Below are positions 36,353 to 45,336 of a stretch of 64,000 nucleotides of DNA, piece after piece. The notes beneath the pieces were generated by a model, which saw nothing but the letters and a program-made list of their open reading frames with translations, did no database searches and had not been told where the DNA came from. Positions within the stretch are counted from its first letter, which is position 1, and each line of letters begins with the position of its first letter. A program made the position numbers and the translations under genes. Source of the stretch: Halieaceae bacterium (lineage in GTDB: Bacteria; Pseudomonadota; Gammaproteobacteria; Pseudomonadales; Halieaceae); assembly GCA_902547755.1 (NCBI GenBank), contig CACCPA010000010.1, positions 1 through 64,000 on the forward strand, read 5' to 3'.

Positions 36353-37198
36353 ATGAGCTACGAGTGTTTCGAGTTAACGCTGTCAGAGGGCATTGCCCAC
36401 ATCCGCTTTAATCGCCCTGAAAAAGCCAACTCGATGGTTCCATCGTTCTGGACAGAGTTACCAACTGTTGTTAACGAGTTATCGCGTGATGCATCAGCGC
36501 GCGTCATTGTCCTGTCGGCTGAAGGGCGTCACTTCTCCTCGGGTATGGATGTATCGGTCTTCACCGAGGGCGGTCTCGATGGACCTGCCAGTGGCAGTCG
36601 CTTTGTTCGCGCTGAGGCATTCCGCCATCACTGCATGGCGTTACAAGATGCGTTCACCTGCCTAGAAGAAGCCCGCATGCCTGCTCTAGTGGCAATACAG
36701 GGCGCGGCTGTTGGTGGGGCAATGGACCTCATCACCGCTTGCGACTGTCGGTACGCGACCCGTGATGCGTTTTTCTCAGTACATGAGACCGCAATTGGCA
36801 TGACAGCCGATGTGGGCACTTACCCACGACTGGTTAAGCTCATTCCCGAGGGTTGGGCAAGGCAAATGTCCTATACCGCAGAGCGGGTGAGTGCCGAGAA
36901 AGCGCGAGACATTGGACTGGTCAACGAAGTGTATGACTCGGCTGAAGAAATGTTAGAGGCGGTCATGAACATCGCGCGTCAAATTGCGGCACATGCACCA
37001 CTCGCCGTTTCTGGCGCTAAGCGCATGGTGAATTACGCGCGCGATCACAGCACAGCTGACGGTCTTGACTACATTGCGACGTGGAACGCGTCCATGCTTG
37101 ACGGTGAGGCTATTCGCAATACCTTTGTGGCGCAGGCTAAAGGCGAAAAGCCTGAATACGAGGACTTACTGGCAGTCAAAAAAGCAGCGGGTGAGTAA
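36353..37198 (+). CDS. Crotonase-family protein, dienoyl-CoA isomerase (ECH1)-like
   Basis: The 281-residue protein has FSSGMDVSVF (oxyanion loop), GAAVGGAMDLITACDCRYATRDAFFSVHETAIGMTADVGTYPRL. The acidic residues in AMDLITACD and VHETAIGMTAD match the pattern of delta3,5-delta2,4-dienoyl-CoA isomerases. It would shift double bonds in an unsaturated acyl-CoA so beta-oxidation can continue. AAGGAG lies upstream of the ATG. It is isolated by a terminator before it and a 680-base gap after it. Its neighbours include the two-gene acyl-CoA dehydrogenase, so a shared pathway is possible. Confidence 0.88.
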   Translation: MSYECFELTLSEGIAHIRFNRPEKANSMVPSFWTELPTVVNELSRDASARVIVLSAEGRHFSSGMDVSVFTEGGLDGPASGSRFVRAEAFRHHCMALQDAFTCLEEARMPALVAIQGAAVGGAMDLITACDCRYATRDAFFSVHETAIGMTADVGTYPRLVKLIPEGWARQMSYTAERVSAEKARDIGLVNEVYDSAEEMLEAVMNIARQIAAHAPLAVSGAKRMVNYARDHSTADGLDYIATWNASMLDGEAIRNTFVAQAKGEKPEYEDLLAVKKAAGE

Positions 37199-37878
37199 TA
37201 GTTGGCGCACGGCCAAAAGCCGCAGGAGGGACTTTTTGGTGACGTTGGATTGGTCGTACTCAACGGGCGTCTTGGCTTGTGCGGGTGTCGTCGACCAGCA
37301 GTCGCGGGACAACGCGGCATACCGGGATACATCGATGCAAGTGACTCGTTGATTAACCTTGGACGTGTTGCAACTAGGGTATTCCGAATCCCAACCAAAA
37401 ATGTGGCGAGATAATGTCCCTGGCGCTCGACGCGACGCCCAGCGCGAGAGATTAAGACCGGTGTAACGATAACTTACAGGACTTGCTTTTCACTTGCTGT
37501 TTAACCGCTCATCATAGCCCTTGATCATAACTCGTCTTAAAACTTCCTTGGACTGATAACGGTGTAAGCGTCAGAAGTCGTGGCTTTCCGGCAATCACAA
37601 GTGAAACCGCTGTAGCACTGCACGTGGCTGGCCGTATACTACCGACTGAATTGCACAAATTGAGTGCCATGACCAATAGCGTTGCTCTCATTTGGTGCGG
37701 TTTTCGAGTCAAATACAGCTGCTTTTGTGAGACGTTTTCTTTACAAACAGGCTAGCTATTTGTGAGTCATCAATTTTGTGTATTTGGCATCTAATGTGCT
37801 TAGTGTCCGTAAATACCTAATAACGTCTATCCGATTTCTGCTCGGACTCATTTTTTTATCAGAAAAGGACCTACTCCG
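37199..37878. other. 680-base intergenic region before the second TonB receptor
   Basis: No convincing gene is seen. A 70-codon frame at 37202-37414 has no ribosome site and an atypical composition. The half nearer the receptor is AT-rich and probably holds its promoter. AAGGA at 37865-37869 stands 9 bases before the GTG start of the receptor. Confidence 0.6.
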
Positions 37879-40161
37879 GTGAAGCCTCATTTTCCTAAAG
37901 CTTTGTTAAGTGCATCCATTGCATACACCCTATTTGCCTCGAGTGCTCTCGCGCAGTCGGGCCCCGTCTTTGAAGAAGTCATCGTGACCGCCGAAAAACG
38001 GTCAGAGAGTCTGCAGGATCTGTCACAGGCCGTTACGGCATTAACGGCTGCTGACGTAGAAGACCGCCAGCTGACTTCCTTCGTTGATCTAAGCGCTATC
38101 GCTCCTGGTGTGAACGTTGCGAAGAACGAAGGCTTTAAGACAGTGATTACCATTCGTGGTATCGGTAATGAGGCGAACCAGAATGCGATTGCCAATCCGT
38201 CGGTCTCGTATCACCTTGACGGTGTATACATCGCATCACCCTTCGCCTTACAGACAGATTTTCTTGATCTCGAACAAATCGAAGTACTGCGTGGACCCCA
38301 GGGTACGTTGTTCGGACAGAACTCAACCGGCGGTGCAATCAACGTCATCACCATGGATCCTAACTTTGAAGAGTTCAGTGGTACGGCCGATCTCAGCCTC
38401 GGTCAGTATAAGGGCGTTCGTGCTCGCGCAAGCATGAACATTCCACTGTCTGACACTCTAGTGGCACGTGTTTCGCTGCTTCGTAACAACCGCGAGGGAT
38501 TTACTGAAAACGTATCCAACGGCCAGGATCTTGACGACGCAGACAGCCTCTCTGCTCGCGTTAAGCTGCTGTGGCAAGCCAGCGACGACGTAACAGTGAA
38601 GCTAGGTGCGCAGCTGTTTGATGAGAGCGTTAACGGACAAGCTCAGAAGGGCATTTATGATCCAACACCGGGCGCGCGCCGCTTGGCACAAGATTCTCGA
38701 TCGGCCTATGAGCTGACTTCGGAGATGTATAGCGCGACGGTTGAGTGGGATCTTCCTGCCTTCACATTCAAGTCGATCACCAGCTACCAGAGCGACGACA
38801 TCAGAGTGCTGCGTGATAACGACCGGCACGACTCAACTACGTTGCCACCGTTCTTCCTACTACAGAGTTACTTTGACCCTGAAACGAATGACCAGACCAC
38901 AACCACACAAGAGTTCAACCTGATCTCTTCGGAACCCGCGTTTGGCACCTTAGATTGGGTGGCCGGTGTTTTCTATCTCGATACTGAGGTGGATATAGCG
39001 ATTACCGAGCGTCTAGATTTCGGCTTTGATGGCACATTTGATCCCTTCACGGTGGAAGACATTGTAACCTTCGGTCCTGCCGATGCGGGCTTCATTTCAA
39101 ACTCGAAGCCAGAGCGTGAATCGATGTCGGTATACGGTCAGGGCACCCTCGCGCTCACCGACACAACACGCCTCATTGGTGGATTGCGTTATACGCGAGA
39201 CGAAGTTTATAGCGAAGTCACCAACTTCTACGGTCGCGGTGGTACTGATATCCTAGAAATCGATAGTAACGAAGTCACGGGCCGTATCGCCTATGAGAAA
39301 GACTTTGACGAGGTGACCTTGGGCTACGTTTCATACACCCGTGGTTTTAAGCCAGGTGGTTCCAACCTGACTTACGGTCGCGAGAGCGTCGTATCACCCA
39401 TCGTTGTGCTTCCTACCTTCGAGCAGGAGACCATCGATGCGTATGAGGTGGGTCTGAAGACAGATCTCGACGAAGGACGAGTGCGAGTGAACGCAGCGGC
39501 GTTCCTCTACAACTACGAGAATCTGCAGTATCAAGCAACCGACCCCGAAGTATTCCAGGGCGGTGTGGGAAATATTCCAGAGTCTCAGATTTTTGGTGCT
39601 GAGCTGGAGCTGGGCGCGTTTTTGAGCGAGTCACTACTGTTCGATGCACGTCTGGCGTGGTTGAACACTGAAATCACCCAGAGTCACCTTGCGCTGGATA
39701 ACGTAGCCTCTGAAGCGGCAACGAATGCGCTGCTTGCTCAGGGCGTCAACTTGTTCAGTCCAGAGGTTGAAGTGGCTCGTGCAGCGCAGATTGCTGATGT
39801 TCGTGGCAATGTTCTGCCCAAGACACCTAAAGTGACAGCGAATATCGCTCTGACACATACCGCGTCCATTGACGGTTGGGGTGATGTTAGATCGAGCTTG
39901 AGCTACACCTACCGAGGTGATTTCAAGCACCGTGTGTTTAACAACCCAACAACGGACAACGTTGCGTCTTACCAGACCCTCGATGTCATGGTGAAACTCT
40001 CACCTGATAATGCGTCATGGCGGGTTGAGCTGATCGGTAAGAACATTACTGATGATGCAGGCATCAACGCACGATTTACTGACGTGTTCGGTGTGGGCGC
40101 CACGGGTGATCAGTTCATCCAGCCACGCCAGATCATGGTCCGTGCCGGTATCGATTTCTAA
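37879..40161 (+). CDS. TonB-dependent outer-membrane receptor (second)
   Basis: The 760-residue receptor has a signal peptide (about residues 1-25, SSALAQ), TonB box (EEVIVTAEKR), a plug domain (ITIRGIGNEANQNAIANPSVSYHLDGVYIASP, then QIEVLRGPQGTLFGQNSTGGAINVIT) and a barrel ending in a terminal Phe (RAGIDF). The start is GTG with AAGGA 9 bases upstream. It is of the general iron-complex/organic-ligand type of marine bacteria and is not closely similar to the receptor at 18631. The substrate cannot be assigned. A strong terminator follows. Confidence 0.93.
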   Translation: MKPHFPKALLSASIAYTLFASSALAQSGPVFEEVIVTAEKRSESLQDLSQAVTALTAADVEDRQLTSFVDLSAIAPGVNVAKNEGFKTVITIRGIGNEANQNAIANPSVSYHLDGVYIASPFALQTDFLDLEQIEVLRGPQGTLFGQNSTGGAINVITMDPNFEEFSGTADLSLGQYKGVRARASMNIPLSDTLVARVSLLRNNREGFTENVSNGQDLDDADSLSARVKLLWQASDDVTVKLGAQLFDESVNGQAQKGIYDPTPGARRLAQDSRSAYELTSEMYSATVEWDLPAFTFKSITSYQSDDIRVLRDNDRHDSTTLPPFFLLQSYFDPETNDQTTTTQEFNLISSEPAFGTLDWVAGVFYLDTEVDIAITERLDFGFDGTFDPFTVEDIVTFGPADAGFISNSKPERESMSVYGQGTLALTDTTRLIGGLRYTRDEVYSEVTNFYGRGGTDILEIDSNEVTGRIAYEKDFDEVTLGYVSYTRGFKPGGSNLTYGRESVVSPIVVLPTFEQETIDAYEVGLKTDLDEGRVRVNAAAFLYNYENLQYQATDPEVFQGGVGNIPESQIFGAELELGAFLSESLLFDARLAWLNTEITQSHLALDNVASEAATNALLAQGVNLFSPEVEVARAAQIADVRGNVLPKTPKVTANIALTHTASIDGWGDVRSSLSYTYRGDFKHRVFNNPTTDNVASYQTLDVMVKLSPDNASWRVELIGKNITDDAGINARFTDVFGVGATGDQFIQPRQIMVRAGIDF

Positions 40162-40228
40162 GTAGCTATCTAGGACGCGTCTTACGGTTGCTGTCGAACG
40201 TGGCTCTGAGATGTTGCTGAGTTGATTG

Positions 40229-40256
40229 AAAATGGCAGCCTTGGGCTGCCATTTTT
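40229..40256 (+). terminator. Rho-independent terminator of the second TonB receptor
   Basis: AAAATGGCAGCC (40229-40240), loop TTG, GGCTGCCATTTT (40244-40255) followed by T. The arms match perfectly over 12 bases. It stands 67 bases after the stop codon. Confidence 0.92.
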
Positions 40257-40349
40257 CGTTTTCGATATGGGAAGAGCCGCCGATGGGTGGCAATCGATCG
40301 CGCTCATCGGCAGACTGAGGCGCGACAATAATTAACTGGGGTAGGGCGC

Positions 40350-41636
40350 ATGCGCGACTTCTTTAAACTGCAGGAGCACGGTACATCGGTTGGACGCGAG
40401 ATCATGGCTGGTGCGACCACGTTCGCGGCCATGGCTTATATCCTCGTCGTCAATCCGCAGATCATGGCCATCGCGGGGATCGATCAGGGCGCGAGCTTTG
40501 TTGCAACCTGTCTGGCCGCAGCGGTGAGTTGCCTTCTGATGGGTCTCTACGCCAATTGGCCAGTGGGCTTAGCACCTGGCATGGGCCTGAATGCGCTTTT
40601 CGCCTATACCATCGTTGGTGACATGGGCTACCCATGGCAAACCGCACTGGGCGCCGTATTCATTGCAGGTGTGCTCTTTGTGATCATCAGCACCACACGA
40701 ATCCGCGCGTGGATCATCATGAGTATTCCGGACGATTTGAAGATCGGCATGACCGCGGGTGTTGGATTGTTCATTGGCATCATTGGTCTTCAGAACGGGG
40801 GAATCATCGCCGACCATCCGGCCACGCTCCTCACCATGGGTGACTTCAGTCAAATACCCACATCGCTTGCCGCTCTTAGCTTCTTGCTCGTGGCTATTTT
40901 GTCGGCACGATTGGCGGCGGGCGGTCTGATTCTGGGTATTTTTGCCGTAACTGTTTTGGGAATTTTACTGGGCGAGGTGACCTATCAGGGCATTGTCTCA
41001 GCACCCCCTTCGATCGCACCTTTGGTCGGTCAAATCGACATGATGGCGGCGCTTAACGTCTCCCTGGTTAGCGTCATCTTTTCGATCCTCATCGTGAACT
41101 TATTCGACACGACCGGCACTTTGGTGGGTGTCGCTTCAAATGCGGGCCTTGTCGACGAAGACGGTAATTACAAGAACTTCAGCAAAGCCTTAAAAGCGGA
41201 CAGTACGTCGAGTGTGCTCGGTGCTTTGCTCGGCAACTCGCCGGTGACTTCATACGTGGAGAGCGCGGCGGGTGTTGCCGCGGGTGGTCGAACAGGCCTG
41301 ACCGCTTGTGCGGTCGGCGCTTTCTTCCTGTTGGCCATCTTCTTTGCGCCACTGGCAATGATGATTCCTAGCTTTGCAGTCTCGGGTGCACTCATTTATG
41401 TGGCGCTGCTCATGTGCTCAGGGCTCGGACGCTTAAGCTGGGACAGCCCAGTCGTCCTGATCCCTGCTTTGCTCATTATGATCATGATCCCTCTGACGTT
41501 CTCGATTGCAGATGGCATCGGCATTGGGTTCATCAGCTATGTCGCACTCAGCTTGCTCGCGTCCGAGGAGCGTAAAGTGAGTTGGGGGGCGCTTGTGATA
41601 GCAGGATTATTCGTCGTCAAATTTGCGCTGCTCTAA
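40350..41636 (+). CDS. Purine permease (AzgA/PbuG branch of NCS2)
   Basis: The 428-residue protein has many helices and the AzgA-type motifs GATTFAAMAYILVVNPQI near the N-terminus, PVGLAPGMGLNALFAY, NLFDTTGTLVG and GNSPVTSYVESAAGVAAGGRTGLTA. It should import adenine, guanine or hypoxanthine with protons. A ribosome site GGGGTAGGG precedes the ATG. It converges on one phosphoribosyltransferase gene of a divergent pair, so uptake and salvage of purines sit together. Confidence 0.92.
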   Translation: MRDFFKLQEHGTSVGREIMAGATTFAAMAYILVVNPQIMAIAGIDQGASFVATCLAAAVSCLLMGLYANWPVGLAPGMGLNALFAYTIVGDMGYPWQTALGAVFIAGVLFVIISTTRIRAWIIMSIPDDLKIGMTAGVGLFIGIIGLQNGGIIADHPATLLTMGDFSQIPTSLAALSFLLVAILSARLAAGGLILGIFAVTVLGILLGEVTYQGIVSAPPSIAPLVGQIDMMAALNVSLVSVIFSILIVNLFDTTGTLVGVASNAGLVDEDGNYKNFSKALKADSTSSVLGALLGNSPVTSYVESAAGVAAGGRTGLTACAVGAFFLLAIFFAPLAMMIPSFAVSGALIYVALLMCSGLGRLSWDSPVVLIPALLIMIMIPLTFSIADGIGIGFISYVALSLLASEERKVSWGALVIAGLFVVKFALL

Positions 41637-41650
41637 AGCGACTTACAGCC

Positions 41651-41680
41651 GGACCACAACACTACGTTTTGATGTGGTCC
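41651..41680. terminator. Hairpin overlapping the end of the phosphoribosyltransferase gene
   Basis: GGACCACA (41651-41658) and TGTGGTCC (41673-41680) are perfect 8-base arms with a 14-base loop, placed between the convergent permease and phosphoribosyltransferase genes and overlapping the latter's stop. There is only a TTTT in the loop, so function as a terminator is uncertain. Confidence 0.35.
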
Positions 41681-42234
41681 TTGAGGATCTCAAAGAGCGC
41701 AGGCTTGTTTTCTCTAAGCTCGTCGGCGGTCAATCCCTGTATCTCGTAGGGGTACACGAGCCAGTCCTCATTCTCATACAGGTAGTAATCGGGTGTTAGG
41801 TCTACCTTGCGCCGACTGGGCTTGTAGTAGGGGGTAGCAACGCGAATGTCCCGGGGGATGTTCTGGCGTAATAGTTTGTGTAACCGATCAATGACTGCGT
41901 CAATCGTGCGGCCGGTGTCGAAGACGTCATCGACAATCAAGAGTTTGTCTTCGTGCGTGAGGCGTTTCACCAGATAGCTTAAGCCGTAGACTTCAACATG
42001 ACCTTTCTCTTGATCGATACCCTGTTTGTAGGACGAGGTTCGGATGGCGATGTTGTCAGTTTGAATGCCCGCGTAGGCAAGGATTTCCTGTACCGTGATC
42101 CCCACCGGTGCGCCGCCACGCCAAATACCCACAATGAAGGTGGGTTTGAAGCCGCTGTTTATGATTTGGGTACCCAATTGAAACGAATCGTTCAATAATT
42201 GATTAGCGGACAGGTATGTTTTCGTGGCGCTCAT
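41662..42234 (-). CDS. Purine (hypoxanthine/guanine) phosphoribosyltransferase-like protein
   Basis: The 190-residue protein is a type I phosphoribosyltransferase. The PRPP loop LLIVDDVFDTGRTID is intact with both acidic residues. FIVGIWRGGAPVG is the first PRPP-binding segment. The C-terminal DYYLYENEDWLVYPYEIQGL fits the xanthine/hypoxanthine PRT type. It should convert a purine base and PRPP to the nucleotide in the cytoplasm. It is divergent across 65 bases from a paralogue with a changed PRPP loop and convergent with the purine permease. Confidence 0.9.
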   Translation of the reverse strand: MSATKTYLSANQLLNDSFQLGTQIINSGFKPTFIVGIWRGGAPVGITVQEILAYAGIQTDNIAIRTSSYKQGIDQEKGHVEVYGLSYLVKRLTHEDKLLIVDDVFDTGRTIDAVIDRLHKLLRQNIPRDIRVATPYYKPSRRKVDLTPDYYLYENEDWLVYPYEIQGLTADELRENKPALFEILKDHIKT

Positions 42235-42299
42235 GAATGTGATCTTGGTAACCGCTAAAACCCTATGATATCAGCCAGCAACCTTTAGGAAATCAGCCC

Positions 42300-42881
42300 T
42301 TGGATCAAATGATCAAAAAAACCTTTGTTGAGGAAGAGACCTTACTCAATGATGCCTTCCGCATGGCCGTATCCGTCCATGAAAGCGGATTTGCACCCAC
42401 GTTTATTGTGGGCATTTGGCGCGGTGGCTCCTCCGTAGGCATATACGTGCAGGAATGCCTGCAGTTCCTGGGTGTCGAAAGCGACCACATCTCCATTCGC
42501 ACGTCCTATGCGGGGTTGCCCGAGTACCAAAAGTCGGTGGATGACCCATCGAGTATTCGTGTGCACGGACTGCAGTATTTACTCGAGAACCTGAATGCAG
42601 ATGATCGCTTATTGTTGGTTGATGATGTCTTTAATTCGGGATATAGCATCGAGGCCGTCATTACTGAGCTTCAGCAAAAGCTACGATTGAATATGCCGTC
42701 TGAGGTCAAAGTCGCAACCCCGTATTTTAAGCCCTCGAAAAACAAAACTGGCCGGTCTCCTGACTTCTATGTTCACGAGGTCGATGAGTGGCTGGTACTG
42801 CCCTATGAGCTGCAGGGCTTGAGTTATGATGAGATTGTCAATAACAAACCATCGATGGCGGGCATTTTGGAGCAACTATAG
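42300..42881 (+). CDS. Divergent phosphoribosyltransferase paralogue
   Basis: The 193-residue protein parallels its divergent neighbour over the whole length (FIVGIWRGGSSVGIYVQE, ATPYFKPSKNKTGRSPDFYVHE, PYELQGLSYDEI). Its PRPP loop reads LLLVDDVFNSGYSIE: the third acidic residue is Asn, Thr is Ser, and Arg is Tyr compared with the neighbour. Activity or base preference may therefore differ, or it may be regulatory. I use the TTG at 42300, because AGGA (42287-42290) stands 9 bases ahead of it, whereas ATG 42309 would be 18 bases away. Confidence 0.85.
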   Translation: MDQMIKKTFVEEETLLNDAFRMAVSVHESGFAPTFIVGIWRGGSSVGIYVQECLQFLGVESDHISIRTSYAGLPEYQKSVDDPSSIRVHGLQYLLENLNADDRLLLVDDVFNSGYSIEAVITELQQKLRLNMPSEVKVATPYFKPSKNKTGRSPDFYVHEVDEWLVLPYELQGLSYDEIVNNKPSMAGILEQL

Positions 42882-42981
42882 GGTTAGGTTGGGAGCCGCG
42901 CAGTTTAATCACCCAAGCGCAGTGATTAGGCAAAAAATTTAGGTAGACGATGCGGTATTTACTAATAGAGCGACGATGCTG

Positions 42982-44100
42982 CTAATTGTGGGCTCGCGGC
43001 ATCCTATCGAGCTTCAGTTCATTCCAGACTGTCTCACTAAATGTTCGTTGGGGACTGTCTAGGGGAATGCCTGTACTGTCGGCGATTCTTACCATCCTTT
43101 GAAAGTTTGCAGCCACCGCAGCGGCGTCGACTACCACTTCCTGGCTGGAAGCGGCGGCGAGAGATTCTCTAAAGATACTGAGCGCATCTTCCTCGTCTCG
43201 TTTAGCGATTGACTCAGCAAAGGCAGCCAGCTCCGCTGACAAAGGAACGTCTTTCAGCGCATCGCGAGACTCCCCAGTAATAAGGTCCATATCGGATGAC
43301 GTTTCGTCGTGATTGACACTCAACCTGAGCATCATGGCGTGTGAGACCGTTCAGTAAAAGCAGTCGTTATATGAAGACACTCTTGCTGCGACAATTTCCA
43401 TCTGCGCCCTGCTGAGTGAGCGATCAAACTCTTGCTGCATGGTAGCGATGTCAGTCATCGACATATATTGGGCTTTCATGACAGCTACCCACTCGCGGAC
43501 GGCGTTTGGCACGAGACTAAGAGCTCTGTGTACGTTGGCTGTTCTGTTAATCCAAAGGTCTTCTTCGTGTCCAACCGCGCCGTCGGACGGAAGCATGGCG
43601 ACGAAGCCTGTTCCATGCGTGGCTTGCGGTGGTGAATACCTACTCGGTGACAGCGTGTCAGATGGTTCGGGGAGGGCTTCCAAGGGCAATCCTATTGCCC
43701 GATGAAACTCATCGATACTGAAGACCGTCACTGTGATGCCAACGAGTTCTACATAGGCTGCCTCAGATAAACCGTTCTCCCGAAGTTCGGTGACGTAGGA
43801 CTCCGTGATCCGCGCCTGATCGGTAATGACTTTATGAATTGCCTCGACCATAACGGGCGGTAGATCCGTCACCGCCGTATGCGATCCCGTGATAGAGCTT
43901 GGAGAAAGCGCATTTTTGCGCCGTAGACAAAGAGCGCAATCAAAAGCGGCTCTTGATTCTGCTGCTATCGCGATTCGTTCGCTCGCCGTAAACCAGGTTC
44001 CAGCAGCTGATAGTTGGCGCCAATAAACATTGAAGCATTCGGCCATAGCCGAGCGTATTTCAATATCGCGCGTTGCGTAGTCAAAAAATATACGGCTCAC
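42982..44100 (-). CDS. AhpD-family selenoprotein: one gene read through an in-frame TGA (Sec250, CxxU)
   Basis: Two open frames (44100-43351 and 43335-42982) are in the same frame, separated by TGA at 43353-43351 and five sense codons. Read through, they give 372 residues. Around the TGA the protein reads NDCFY-U-TVSHAMM: with C247, U250 and H254, plus E235, this is exactly the spacing of the AhpD active site (E-x11-C-x2-C-x3-H), with Sec in place of the second Cys. An N-terminal AhpD-like part has a second C55-A-L-C58 pair, and the C-terminus RMVRIADSTGIPLD also fits the family. A hairpin follows the TGA. AhpD proteins reduce peroxides by a thiol relay. The start is GTG 44100, with AGAGAGG 5 bases ahead. 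Main alternative: nonsense mutation. Confidence 0.82.
43315..43333 (-). promoter_or_regulatory. Candidate bacterial SECIS hairpin after the TGA
   Basis: On the minus strand GATGCTC (43333-43327) and GAGTGTC (43321-43315) pair over 7 bases (two G-T wobbles) around the loop AGGTT. The loop starts 24 bases after the last base of the TGA at 43351. The E. coli fdhF SECIS has an AGGUCU loop with conserved GU, so the AGGU here is the expected kind of SelB contact. The stem is short, as in other bacterial SECIS elements. Confidence 0.6.
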
Positions 44101-44227
44101 CACTACCTCTCTCAAGAATAAAGGTTATTGTCCCGGACCCGGAACAGCTTACCTCTACGTTCGCAGTATTGTTGAGAAATTACCGATTTTCAAAAAAAGT
44201 TGCGGAAGTTTGAACGCATGCCACGCA

Positions 44228-44893
44228 TCAGATTAAGTTATACCGCGCTCGGAGCTCGTCCAGTGACTCATCCCAATGGTTTTCCCAGTGAACAGGTAGT
44301 AATGGCTTAGCCGTACGACCTCTCATCCACCCTTCAGTAATAGCATCCATTACGAAAGGAAGCAGTTCAGGCTGATAAAGAACCATTTGCAGTGGGCGGC
44401 TCGCAATAATCATGGCCGGATAGGGCGCCGGCGCTTGAGCAACTGTAAAGCTGACGACCTTCACTTCGCCCAGCGGCGTCGTATCGTAACCGGTCAAGAC
44501 ATGAAATAAGTCATGAAGTTGAAAACCGCGTTCGGCCAGATGTCCCTCGTCCGTGCCACGCGACTTGTGAGCGGGTATGAAGTCGGACTCGCGGAGTAAA
44601 TTCGCATCTAATTCGTTGTCCTCTAAATAGTGCCAATACGCCCGTCCCAGACTTCCGCTTGGACATCGTTTTAACATGTCAATATCGGGTGACTCGCTCA
44701 AAAATCGATCGGAAAGCATGGACTCAGCGCCGGGACTAGATGCCATTAGACGAGAAAATCCGTCAAGTGCAGCGGGGTCTGCATGCTCCATGAATGTCAG
44801 TGTTAATGGGACTGAGGCACGTGGATCCCAACTCGCCAAGCTCTCGAGAAGCGCCTCTATCAACTCAGGTTTGAGATCGGAAGATTTCTGCAT
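44228..44893 (-). CDS. Coq4-family protein
   Basis: The 221-residue protein carries the Coq4 metal motif HD-x2-H-x11-E, seen as HDLFHVLTGYDTTPLGE. Flanking segments (LGRAYWHYLEDNELD, EVKVVSFTVAQAPAPY and a C-terminal EGWMRGRTAKPLLPVHWE) also fit the family. In eukaryotes Coq4 is needed for the decarboxylation/hydroxylation step of ubiquinone synthesis. The bacterial relatives are poorly studied and may act on other lipophilic substrates. It lies 127 bases upstream of the AhpD-like selenoprotein on the same strand and may be co-transcribed with it. There is no signal peptide. Confidence 0.85.
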   Translation of the reverse strand: MQKSSDLKPELIEALLESLASWDPRASVPLTLTFMEHADPAALDGFSRLMASSPGAESMLSDRFLSESPDIDMLKRCPSGSLGRAYWHYLEDNELDANLLRESDFIPAHKSRGTDEGHLAERGFQLHDLFHVLTGYDTTPLGEVKVVSFTVAQAPAPYPAMIIASRPLQMVLYQPELLPFVMDAITEGWMRGRTAKPLLPVHWENHWDESLDELRARYNLI

Positions 44894-45336
44894 TCTTTAT
44901 CTCATTGAAATAGACAAGCGGTTACTGGCGTTTATCAATCGTTGTTTTAATAGGTTGCCTACACCAATGGCGGCATGCAAGAGGAGATTTTTTGCCTATG
45001 GTGACGGAGTGTAGGCACAATTGATTTCTTTGAGCGCCTATCTCGACCCGCGTCTTTTGTATGTAAAGATAATGCTCTCTTGGGCGCTCTATATGACGAG
45101 AGTGGTAGATTTAGTTTTAGAAGGGTTACGTACAGAAAGGAAATTTTCAGTAAACATCGATATGCTCGCCGCAGTGACTTTAATGGGCGTTATCTAGTTG
45201 TACTAGTTTGTTATCTGCAAAGCGCAGTCTTGCTGATTCGCGGGGCGGTATATGGTGTTAGGCAATTTGATTGATATCGAAGTGCTCTTGGTCCTGGGTG
45301 CTTTCTCTGGGCAGTTCAGTTGATATTGCTACTTTG
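44894..45336. other. 443-base region between divergent genes, nothing recognised
   Basis: This stretch lies between the Coq4-like gene (minus) and the DUF1415 gene (plus). It is AT-richer than its neighbours. Short frames such as 45080-45274 have no ribosome site or recognisable protein character. It should hold the promoters of both genes. Confidence 0.5.

Noticed and set aside
37202-37414. 70-codon frame after the ECH1-like gene
   Set aside because: No ribosome site, odd composition, and no recognisable features; an opposite-strand frame is equally long.
43336-43353. Reading the TGA as a normal stop, giving two separate genes
   Set aside because: The frames are the same, the stop sits exactly on the AhpD Cys position, active-site spacing is exact on both sides and a SECIS-like hairpin follows. 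The second frame alone has no ribosome site and starts inside a domain.
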